Program-made: the position numbers and the translations under genes
Notes under the pieces: generated by a model
The model's input: the letters and a program-made list of their open reading frames with translations, nothing else
The model's database searches: none
Told to the model about the DNA's origin: nothing
Part shown: positions 24,820-32,340 of the stretch, in pieces
How positions within the stretch are numbered: the stretch's first letter is position 1
Layout: each line of letters opens with the position of its first letter
Assembly: GCA_031429355.1 (NCBI GenBank)
Contig: JANOZM010000022.1
Location: 1-38,829, forward strand
Reading direction: 5' to 3'
DNA length: 38,829 nt
Source: JANOZM01 sp031429355
GTDB lineage: Bacteria > Pseudomonadota > Gammaproteobacteria > Burkholderiales > Burkholderiaceae_E

Positions 24820-25881
24820 TTATTTACCAACAAATTGGTTGGTGTACAAATCTTTGAGCGGCACCTCTTTAGGAACAATTTTGTTGTCCACATAGAATTT
24901 TTGCAATTCGCCTAGGCGCGCTTCGTCCATCATTCCCAAAGTTTTTTGTTGTGCATAAACGTACTTGTTGTACATCTCAAACATCTTTTCGATGCTGGCT
25001 TCTTTACCTTTGTGCGCCGGCACATGCGCAACGTAGGCAATAGCAGCCGCCTTTGGATTGGTCATGATGTCTTTCATACCTTTTAAAGTTGCGCGAACTA
25101 ATTTTTGGATAAGAACCGGATCTTTTTGCAATGTTTCGTCTGATGCCAAGATCGCTTGCGCCATGCTTTTAAAATACACATCAGCGGGCAAAATAGTGAC
25201 CTTTGCACCGGCTTCCATTGCGTTCACGGTCCAATCAGGAGTGCTTGCCATTGCGGTTGCTTTACGGCTTGCAAATTGTTGCCAAACACCAGCTGGGCCA
25301 GCAGCTTGAATGTCCAAATCGTTTTTAGTTAAACCCGATTTGCTTAACATGCCCAACAAGGCGTAATACGTTGTATCGGTGTAAGCCAAGGTAGTTACGG
25401 TCTTACCGCGTAACTCACGTGGGCTTTCAATTTTTGCATCTTCGTGACTAACTAATTGCATTAGCGAACCAGCGCCTAAAACAGCAACGGCCTTAACGGG
25501 AATACCCTGAGCCCGCGCAATAATAGGCGTGTCGCCAATTGCACCACCAACCACAGCGTTGCCTGCGCCGACCTGCTTGGCAACATCGACACCACCACGA
25601 CCAGAAACAAACTTAACATCAAGGCCTTCTGCTGCGTAATAGCCTTTGGCTTGCGCAAGCATCCATGGGCCAAACGCCGGCAATGTTCCTGGCGCAGGTA
25701 ACAAATAAGTAACTTCTTTAAGGGCTTGTGCGTTGGATGTACTTGGGGCAATAAACCCGAGTACGGTGACAGCGACACTAACTGCAAAAAAGCGCGCCGT
25801 GGCAACGCTAAATGCGCTAGCTTTTAATGCGATGCGCTTACTAAAATTAGGTCTAGCCAAATTAGGTTTCTTAGTCTTCAT
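24820..25881 (-). CDS. ABC solute-binding protein, NMT1/THI5-like
   Basis: A 353-aa periplasmic protein with an unusually long signal peptide (about 51 residues, basic then hydrophobic, ending APSTSNAQA). An exceptionally strong GGAGGAGGGAG ribosome site precedes ATG 25881. The mature part has LAQAKGYYAAEGLDVKFVSG and later TLAYTDTTYYALLGMLSK, as in SsuA/TauA and NMT1-like binding proteins. The ligand is probably the substrate of the pathway. Strong translation fits the need for binding protein in excess over the other ABC subunits. Confidence 0.92.
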   Translation of the reverse strand: MKTKKPNLARPNFSKRIALKASAFSVATARFFAVSVAVTVLGFIAPSTSNAQALKEVTYLLPAPGTLPAFGPWMLAQAKGYYAAEGLDVKFVSGRGGVDVAKQVGAGNAVVGGAIGDTPIIARAQGIPVKAVAVLGAGSLMQLVSHEDAKIESPRELRGKTVTTLAYTDTTYYALLGMLSKSGLTKNDLDIQAAGPAGVWQQFASRKATAMASTPDWTVNAMEAGAKVTILPADVYFKSMAQAILASDETLQKDPVLIQKLVRATLKGMKDIMTNPKAAAIAYVAHVPAHKGKEASIEKMFEMYNKYVYAQQKTLGMMDEARLGELQKFYVDNKIVPKEVPLKDLYTNQFVGK

Positions 25882-25939
25882 GATGCTCCCTCCTCCAAGG
25901 TTTAAATCAAAAGATACAAATTAAAAACACAAAACAGAT

Positions 25940-26749
25940 TTAATGCATTTCGGCACTTGCGTCTAACTTCAAATGCTCCATCAACTGCGCAACATATTCA
26001 TTTAATTGTCGGTGCTTGCGGCGTTCCATCGGATTGTCACGGCCAGGCAATTGCACCTGAATTTCTTCGGTGATCGTTCCAGGTCGCTCGCTCATCACAA
26101 AAATGCGGTCCGACAATACAACCGCCTCGGTTAAATCATGCGTAATAAAGACCGCTGTTTTTCCTTCCCGAGCAACGTTCTTTGCAAGGTCTTGCTGCAA
26201 TATCATTTTGGTCTGGGCATCCAAGGCTGAAAACGGCTCATCCATTAGCAGCACTTGCGGATCCACTGCAAGGGTTCTTGCTAAGGCTGCCCGCTGACGC
26301 ATACCACCCGACAACTGATGCGGATAGCTTTGCGCAAAATTGCCAATACGACATTGCACTAACAGTTTGCGGGAGATCTCGTTACGTTCAGTTTTACCAA
26401 CGCCGCGCAACTCCAAACCAAACTCGACGTTTTGCTCGATCGTGCGCCACGGCATCAGTAGGTCTTTTTGCAGCATAAAAGCTACGTTTTTGTTTGGTTC
26501 GCGCACAACGTCACCCGCCACGCGAACCTCGCCCGCAGTCGGTAAATAAAGACCTGACCCCATATTTAAAAGGGTACTTTTTCCGCAGCCCGAAGGCCCA
26601 ATAATCGAAACAACTTCGCCGGTAGCGATGGCAAAGCTAACGTTTTGAACCGCTTGTACTGCTGCTGCTTTGCCTTTTGCTTCGAAGCGTTTTTCGACTT
26701 TTACAAATTCGATGGCTGCATGGCGAACTGTATTTAAGCTAACAGTCAT
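25940..26749 (-). CDS. ABC transporter ATPase (SsuB/TauB-like)
   Basis: A 269-aa ATPase with Walker A GPSGCGKST, signature LSGGMRQRAALAR, Walker B VLLMDEPFSALD and switch His in FITHDLTEA. The overall plan matches nitrate/sulfonate/taurine importers. Its ATG overlaps the stop of the ferredoxin gene by four bases, so it is coupled to it. It energises the permease at 24013. Confidence 0.95.
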   Translation of the reverse strand: MTVSLNTVRHAAIEFVKVEKRFEAKGKAAAVQAVQNVSFAIATGEVVSIIGPSGCGKSTLLNMGSGLYLPTAGEVRVAGDVVREPNKNVAFMLQKDLLMPWRTIEQNVEFGLELRGVGKTERNEISRKLLVQCRIGNFAQSYPHQLSGGMRQRAALARTLAVDPQVLLMDEPFSALDAQTKMILQQDLAKNVAREGKTAVFITHDLTEAVVLSDRIFVMSERPGTITEEIQVQLPGRDNPMERRKHRQLNEYVAQLMEHLKLDASAEMH

Positions 26750-27081
26750 TTCGCTTGAACGCAGACTCGTCCGCCTTCAACTTTAATTGGAAACACTTTT
26801 AAATCGCGCTGACCAATTTCTGAAAGGCACTTGCCAGTGGCGATTTCAAATTTCGCGGCATGCAAGGGACACTCAATAGTTCCATCTTCTTGGAAGCCTT
26901 GCGAAAGCAATGCAAAGGCGTGAGGACATACGTTTTCTAAAGCGTAGACCTGTCCGTTACTTAAGAAAAGGCCAACATCCTGGCCGTCGACTACGGCACC
27001 GGTTGGGAAGTCTGGGTCTAGCTGGGCAAAGTCGGCCACGTCATGCCAAGTTTCGGGAGTTTTAGGCGCTAAATCTGTCAT
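26746..27081 (-). CDS. Rieske-type [2Fe-2S] ferredoxin, first gene of the catabolic operon
   Basis: A 111-aa Rieske ferredoxin with C52-P-H54 and C71-x2-H74 (NVCPHAFALLS and ECPLHAAKFE) binding the cluster. Its length and motifs also fit NirD-like nitrite reductase small subunits, but no nirB is present and the operon ends in a Rieske oxygenase, so electron delivery to that oxygenase is the better reading. No ferredoxin reductase gene lies in the operon. It is followed at once by the ABC ATPase gene (ATGA overlap). Confidence 0.9.
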   Translation of the reverse strand: MTDLAPKTPETWHDVADFAQLDPDFPTGAVVDGQDVGLFLSNGQVYALENVCPHAFALLSQGFQEDGTIECPLHAAKFEIATGKCLSEIGQRDLKVFPIKVEGGRVCVQAK

Positions 27082-27109
27082 AACAAGAGAATACGTTCGT
27101 TTTATCTAA

Positions 27110-27139
27110 GAAACAGTGTTTCAATCATGAATCAATGAT
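27110..27139 (-). promoter_or_regulatory. Candidate operator region of the catabolic operon
   Basis: Two inverted repeats stand 29-58 bases upstream of the first gene: GAAAC-AGT-GTTTC at 27110-27122 and ATCAT-N6-ATGAT at 27124-27139. The encoded IclR protein is the obvious candidate to bind here. No convincing -35/-10 pair could be fixed by eye. Confidence 0.45.
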
Positions 27140-27191
27140 AGCGTAGTTTTTAGCCAAGGTATAGAACAAAACACATCCAAATTGTCCCCCG

Positions 27192-27221
27192 AAAAAAAAC
27201 CGCCTTGGCGGCGGTTTTTTT
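27192..27221. terminator. Bidirectional Rho-independent terminator
   Basis: ACCGCC (27199-27204) pairs with GGCGGT (27210-27215) around a five-base loop, flanked by seven further A and six further T. It ends the protease transcript and insulates the catabolic operon's promoter region. Confidence 0.9.
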
Positions 27222-27244
27222 AACTACAGCCTTAAACCCTCAAG

Positions 27245-28570
27245 CTACGATTTACGCTTTGAAAAGCCAATTGCGATTACGCCAAGGGCTAATAGCAACA
27301 ATGTTGCCGGTGTCGGCACTTGAACGCGAGATACCCGACCCGCAATACCTGCATCAATCCAATTAGTGAAATACGAAACCCGTGTATCGCCCGATACTTC
27401 ACCGAAGCTTGAATTGGTACAACCTGCGCCGGCTCCAAAACCACGAGCTGTATCTAAGTTGCCTACACCGCCACAACCAGTTTCACCATACAAAAAGTTT
27501 GCACTGAAACCAAACGAAGTGATTCCAGCAACGAGACCATTAATAAAGGTCGGGCCACCAGAGTCACCTGGCGAAGAATTAATTTCGGTTGCCAAGCCAT
27601 TCACAACAACTCCAGTTTGTGGTTTGCCAAAACCAGGAGCGAGTTCACCAAGTCGGCCAAACACATCATTGACCCGAAATCCGCTGTCAAAATCAAATAG
27701 TAATACGCTGTCCGCATCGGCACGTTGATTGCCACTGGCGTCTGGCGCGAGATCTTGACCGAATATATCTTTGAAGGTGTATTCGTAAATATTATTACCT
27801 TCACGCTTACGGCCATCAAAGCTATCGAAACCATCGCGGGTCAGGTTCATGGTACCTGTCTGGCCAAAACCGCGTGTTCCTAAGCCGACTTTGTTATGAA
27901 TAGCATCAATTTCACCTGCGCCCCGATAAATTCCATTAATTTGCCGATCCGCTGGGGCACTGCTACTTAAATAAACTAAAGCTAAATCGGATCCCCCTAA
28001 AGTTCCACCGGCAGTAGCAGTGGGAATGAAGTTAGGATTGATTGCGTAATGTGTTCCCATCAACATCACTGGATTTGGATCAGCACCAGGTGGGGTAACC
28101 CCACCGTTGTAAAGCGCATTGCGAAATCCCGGCAAGAAGAAACTCAACGAAGCAATAGCAGAACCGCGCGCAGTTGGGTTGATGCAATGAGCAGCAGTAA
28201 GTACAACGCTTGCAGAGACTAAGGTTCCTGTACAGGTACTTCCCGAGCCATTAGCGTAGCGAATTAATAGACCACCGACGCCCGTATTTTGGGTGCTTGG
28301 GCTGACGAACCGACCGTTTAACTCGGTAATGCTAGTTGTTGAAGCAACTAAGCGTGCCTCAGGTTGGGCTAATTCCAAATCGAACTTAACTACGCCTGTA
28401 GATGCTGCGAATCCAGCAGATTCAAACGGTACAACTGCCGATTGATCCATGGAGAACGGAGCCGCGCTTACGCTTTGAGTTGCTACAAAGGCAATTAAAC
28501 CAACCGCAGTTTGCAGCGGTTCTTTACTGAGGTGCCAAACAGATGATTTCAAGCGCATAACGTTTCCCAT
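27245..28570 (-). CDS. Secreted trypsin-family serine protease with PEP-CTERM-like tail
   Basis: A 441-aa protein (437 if translation begins at the ATG 28558). An N-terminal signal ends near TQSVSAAPFS, cleaved after about residue 37. The S1 triad is intact: H128 in LTAAHC, D195 in SDLALVYL and S337 in SPGDSGGP. The last 25 residues (VPTPATLLLLALGVIAIGF, then SKRKS) have the order of a PEP-CTERM exosortase signal: short P-x-P motif, hydrophobic helix, basic end. Here the usual VPEP reads VPTP. It should be exported and perhaps processed and released at the cell surface. It stands alone. Substrate unknown. Confidence 0.9.
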   Translation of the reverse strand: MGNVMRLKSSVWHLSKEPLQTAVGLIAFVATQSVSAAPFSMDQSAVVPFESAGFAASTGVVKFDLELAQPEARLVASTTSITELNGRFVSPSTQNTGVGGLLIRYANGSGSTCTGTLVSASVVLTAAHCINPTARGSAIASLSFFLPGFRNALYNGGVTPPGADPNPVMLMGTHYAINPNFIPTATAGGTLGGSDLALVYLSSSAPADRQINGIYRGAGEIDAIHNKVGLGTRGFGQTGTMNLTRDGFDSFDGRKREGNNIYEYTFKDIFGQDLAPDASGNQRADADSVLLFDFDSGFRVNDVFGRLGELAPGFGKPQTGVVVNGLATEINSSPGDSGGPTFINGLVAGITSFGFSANFLYGETGCGGVGNLDTARGFGAGAGCTNSSFGEVSGDTRVSYFTNWIDAGIAGRVSRVQVPTPATLLLLALGVIAIGFSKRKS

Positions 28571-28872
28571 TAGTAAATTTAGAAACTAGCTTTTTGCCAG
28601 TCAAGATTGTGTCTTGTCAGTACAGCAAAACCCGTGCCCGGTATTAAGTCACTTGATTTATAGGGGTTTTTTAACAAATTTGTAACAGAACCGTAAAGGC
28701 AGCCGACACTCGGTTCGCGCATTCCGGACTGTTCACGCTAAACTCAATGTCGAGTATTCGGCTACTTAGACCGCCAACTGCAGCAATTGCAAACTCTTAG
28801 CCGAGAATTCTGTTTTGAAGTCCACACAATCTTTATTTACGCAACCTTTAACTACTAGTTTTGGAGAACCTT
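28571..28872. other. Divergent intergenic region (302 bp)
   Basis: Separates the divergent protease and MFS-acyltransferase genes. No open frame of note or strong hairpin seen. GGAG at 28863-28866 is the ribosome site for the TTG start at 28873. Confidence 0.6.
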
Positions 28873-30756
28873 TTGAGTTCACAATTTTCGCTTCTGAACC
28901 AAAAACGATTTGGCCCATTTTTTTGGACCCAGTTTTTAGGCGCAGCCAATGACAACGTGTTTAAAGTTGCGTTTACGGTACTGGTAACTTACAAAGCTAG
29001 CGAATGGGGTGGTATTGACCCCGCACAAGCGGCCTTTCTGATTGGCGCGATATTTATTTTGCCCTTTGTGTTTTTGTCAGCAACTAGCGGGCAGTTAGCC
29101 GACAAGTACGAAAAAGGTCGTCTAATGCGGCTTGTAAAAACGCTCGAAATTGTGATCATGGCACTAGCTGCTTTCGGTTTTCTTGCTAAATCGCCAAATT
29201 CCTTGTATGCCTGCGTTTTTCTTTTAGGTCTACATTCGACTCTCTTTGGGCCGGTAAAGTTTGCCTACTTACCCCAGCATTTGCAGCCAGAGGAACTTAC
29301 AGGAGGGAACGGTTTGGTAGAAATGGGAACGTTCGTAGCCATTTTGCTGGGCAGTATTTTGGGAACTACGCTAGGTGGCTGGGGCGAGACTGGGCTTAAG
29401 GCAGTCGCAATCATCGGACTCTTAATGGCAATCGCTGGCCGCGTCAGTGCAAGTTTTATTCCAAACTCGCCCGCCTCTGATCCCAACTTAAAAATCAATT
29501 GGAACCCTATTACTGAGACGATCCGCAATTTAGGTATTGCTAAGAAAGACCGTACTGTGTTTTTGTCTTTATTGGGGATTTCGTGGCTTTGGTTTGTAGG
29601 TGCAATTTTTCTAACTTCTTTTTCAGCCTACGCTAAGGATGTAGTTAAAGGGACAGAAACAGTGGTTACAGTTCTGCTAGCCACTTTCTCAATTGGTATT
29701 GCAATCGGCTCGATGCTTTGCGAAAAACTGTCCGGCCCAAAAGTAGAAATTGGTCTGGTTCCGTTTGGCTCGATAGGAATGAGTTTATTTGGAATCGATT
29801 TGTACTTCGCAAGTCAAGGTCTTGGCGTTGGCGGACCGTTTACTGCCGGTAGTTTTATGTTGCAAAGCCAGCATTGGCGCGTGCTGATCGATCTGTTTGG
29901 CCTTGCAATGTTTGCGGGGTTTTATTCAGTCCCGTTGTACGCACTAATTCAAAGCCGTAGCCAGCCCGAATATCGCGCTAGAATTATCGGCACAAATAAT
30001 ATTCTTAACGCACTGTTTATGATTAGCGCTTCGCTTTTAGCGGGTGCTTTGTTAAAAAACGGTTTTACCATTCCGCAAGTATTTTTAGTTACCGCGCTAC
30101 TTAACGCGTTCGTTGCAATTTACATTTACTCGCTAGTGCCCGAATTTTTAATGCGCTTTTTGACTTGGATTTTGTTACATACAATGTATCGCGTAAAAAT
30201 AACAGGCGAACAATATGTTCCCGACGAAGGCGCCTGTGTTTTAGCCTGTAACCATGTTAGTTTTGCGGATGCGGTTATTTTGGGCGGAACAATTCGCCGA
30301 CCAATTCGGTTTGTGATGGACCATAGTATTTTTAAAATACCAGTCTTGAACTTTATTTTTAAAACCGCCAAAGCGATCCCGATTGCGCCGCGCAAAGAAC
30401 ACCCCGAGATGCTTGATCGCGCCTATGAGGAGATCGATAAAGCTCTAAAAGCCGGTGACATAGTGTGTATTTTTCCAGAAGGTCGAATAACCGACAACGG
30501 TGAACTGAACACCTTTAAAGACGGCATCAAACGGATTATTGATCGAACACCAGTACCGGTTATACCAATGGCTTTGCAAGGCATGTGGGGTAGTTTTTTC
30601 TCGCGCGCCTCAAATAAAGCGGCCATGACTCAACCGTTTAGAAGAGGTTTACTGAACCCAGTGAGCATTGCAGTGGGCTCACCAATGGCACCCGAGACCG
30701 TTTCAGCTGAGACATTGCACGCCAAGGTACTAGAATTGCGGGGCAATTGGCGTTAA
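28873..30756 (+). CDS. MFS transporter fused to 1-acylglycerol-3-phosphate acyltransferase (LplT-PlsC type)
   Basis: A 627-aa fusion. The start is taken as TTG 28873, because GGAG lies six bases before it; TTG 28861 would add four residues. Residues about 1-415 form an MFS domain with 10-12 helices (FFWTQFLGAANDNVFKVAFT, SGQLADKYEKGRL), resembling the lysophospholipid transporter LplT. Residues about 430-627 form a PlsC acyltransferase with CNHVSFADAV (the HX4D motif) and CIFPEGRIT. E. coli Aas plus LplT recycles lysophospholipids; here flipping and re-acylation may be joined in one chain. The acyl-ACP synthetase part of Aas is absent. Upstream of pyrF by 39 bases, perhaps co-transcribed. Confidence 0.9.
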   Translation: MSSQFSLLNQKRFGPFFWTQFLGAANDNVFKVAFTVLVTYKASEWGGIDPAQAAFLIGAIFILPFVFLSATSGQLADKYEKGRLMRLVKTLEIVIMALAAFGFLAKSPNSLYACVFLLGLHSTLFGPVKFAYLPQHLQPEELTGGNGLVEMGTFVAILLGSILGTTLGGWGETGLKAVAIIGLLMAIAGRVSASFIPNSPASDPNLKINWNPITETIRNLGIAKKDRTVFLSLLGISWLWFVGAIFLTSFSAYAKDVVKGTETVVTVLLATFSIGIAIGSMLCEKLSGPKVEIGLVPFGSIGMSLFGIDLYFASQGLGVGGPFTAGSFMLQSQHWRVLIDLFGLAMFAGFYSVPLYALIQSRSQPEYRARIIGTNNILNALFMISASLLAGALLKNGFTIPQVFLVTALLNAFVAIYIYSLVPEFLMRFLTWILLHTMYRVKITGEQYVPDEGACVLACNHVSFADAVILGGTIRRPIRFVMDHSIFKIPVLNFIFKTAKAIPIAPRKEHPEMLDRAYEEIDKALKAGDIVCIFPEGRITDNGELNTFKDGIKRIIDRTPVPVIPMALQGMWGSFFSRASNKAAMTQPFRRGLLNPVSIAVGSPMAPETVSAETLHAKVLELRGNWR

Positions 30757-30795
30757 GGCCACTTTCAAGCGCTTACAATAGGGGGTGGAGGTACC

Positions 30796-31626
30796 ATGAC
30801 TTTTACCGAATTATTAAACAGCGCTTGGAAAACACAAAACTCTTTGCTGTGTGTGGGACTAGACCCAGACCCAACAAAGTTCCCCGATGGACTTGGGATC
30901 AAGAATACTTTTGATTTTTGCAAAGGCATTATTGACGCCACAGCGGCTTATGCTTGTTGCTTCAAACCGCAAATTGCCTACTTTAGTAGCAACCGCCAAG
31001 AAGGTGCACTAGAAGAGCTAATTGCTTATGCACACGAGACCTACCCAAACATTCCCATTATCTTGGACGCTAAACGCGGTGACATCGGTGCAACCGCCGA
31101 GCAATACGCGCGCGAAGCATTTGAACGCTATAAAGCGGATGCCTTAACAGTTAGCCCGTATATGGGATTGGACTCGATGGAGCCCTACATGGCCTATCCA
31201 GAAAAGGGAATCATTATTCTGTGCAGAACGTCCAATCGCGGCGGTTCGGATTTGCAAGGTTTAAACGTTCAAGCGGCGGGACAAAGTTCGCTTCCGTTGT
31301 ACGAATATGTTGCCAAATTAGCCAGTAGCAGTTGGAATCGGAACGGACAAATTGGGTTAGTAGTCGGCGCAACTTTTCCCGAAGAACTACAACGCGTGCG
31401 TAAAATCGTTGGCAACATGCCTTTGCTAGTGCCAGGTATTGGCGCGCAAGGGGGGGATGTTGAAGCCACTGTTTTAAACGGCTGTGATGACAATTTAAAC
31501 GGAATGATGATTAGCTCATCGCGCGCAATTTTGTACGCAACCAAAGGCGCAAATTGGAAGAGCGCTGCGAGCCTAGTAGCGCAACAAACACGAGACACAA
31601 TTAACTCAGCGCGCTTTAAAGCCTGA
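30796..31626 (+). CDS. pyrF: Orotidine 5'-phosphate decarboxylase, type 2
   Basis: A 276-aa protein; the ribosome site GGAGG lies close before ATG 30796. The catalytic motif D91-A-K93-R-G-D96 (LDAKRGDIGATAEQYAREAF) is the signature of the longer 'type 2' OMP decarboxylases found in Betaproteobacteria and mycobacteria. It converts OMP to UMP, the last step of de novo pyrimidine synthesis. Further family blocks are CFKPQIAYF and TVSPYMGLDSMEPY. Expected to be constitutive; the next gene begins 42 bases on. Confidence 0.96.
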   Translation: MTFTELLNSAWKTQNSLLCVGLDPDPTKFPDGLGIKNTFDFCKGIIDATAAYACCFKPQIAYFSSNRQEGALEELIAYAHETYPNIPIILDAKRGDIGATAEQYAREAFERYKADALTVSPYMGLDSMEPYMAYPEKGIIILCRTSNRGGSDLQGLNVQAAGQSSLPLYEYVAKLASSSWNRNGQIGLVVGATFPEELQRVRKIVGNMPLLVPGIGAQGGDVEATVLNGCDDNLNGMMISSSRAILYATKGANWKSAASLVAQQTRDTINSARFKA

Positions 31627-31668
31627 GTAATGATTTTTTTAAACATCAGAATCAGTTACTAATAAACC

Positions 31669-32340
31669 ATGCACATATTGTTAGCTGAAGATGACCCCGT
31701 TTTAGCCGATGGCTTACAACGTTCGCTGCGTGCTGCGGGTTACGCAGTTGATCACGTTAACAATGGTTCTGATGCCGACTTAGCTGTAAGTACCAAAACT
31801 TTTGACTTAGTTATTTTGGACCTGGGTCTTCCAAAGATGTCTGGGCTTGATGTTTTAAAACGCATGCGTAGCAAACGCAACAGTACCCCGGTTTTAATTT
31901 TGACCGCCGCCGATTCGGTCGAACAACGAGTCCGAGGCCTTGATTTGGGGGCAGACGATTACATGCCAAAGCCCTTTGCGTTAACCGAATTGGAAGCGCG
32001 CATTCGTGCCTTGGTACGACGAAAAATGGGTGGAGCATCTGCAAATATTACGCACGGGAAATTAGTGTTTGATCAGGTGTCTCGCACGGCCTTCGTAAAC
32101 GAACAGCCCTTAGAATTATCCTCACGCGAAGTGGGTATTTTAGAAATTTTATTGCAAAGAACCGGGCGCTTAGTCAGCAAGGAACAATTGGTTGAGCATA
32201 TGTACGAATGGGAGACTGAAGTAAGCCATAACGCGATAGAAGTCTACATCCATCGATTGCGCAAAAAGCTTGAAGTTGCTGAGTTAAAAATATCGACCGT
32301 GCGTGGCCTAGGTTATAGCTTGAAAAAAGCCGATGAATGA
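31669..32340 (+). CDS. OmpR-family response regulator (TctD/QseB-like)
   Basis: A 223-aa response regulator. The receiver domain has the acidic pair E7/D8/D9, the phosphoacceptor D51 in VILDLGLPKMSG, and K101 in DDYMPKPF. Residues about 130-220 form the winged-helix output domain (ELSSREVGILEILLQR, VYIHRLRKKLE, VRGLGYSL). It should act on promoters of nearby or distant targets once phosphorylated by the kinase encoded next, whose gene overlaps it by 8 nt. Confidence 0.96.
   Translation: MHILLAEDDPVLADGLQRSLRAAGYAVDHVNNGSDADLAVSTKTFDLVILDLGLPKMSGLDVLKRMRSKRNSTPVLILTAADSVEQRVRGLDLGADDYMPKPFALTELEARIRALVRRKMGGASANITHGKLVFDQVSRTAFVNEQPLELSSREVGILEILLQRTGRLVSKEQLVEHMYEWETEVSHNAIEVYIHRLRKKLEVAELKISTVRGLGYSLKKADE

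Noticed and set aside
26746..27081. Nitrite reductase small subunit NirD
   Set aside because: The motifs fit, but there is no nirB, and the neighbours are aromatic-catabolism genes including a Rieske oxygenase.
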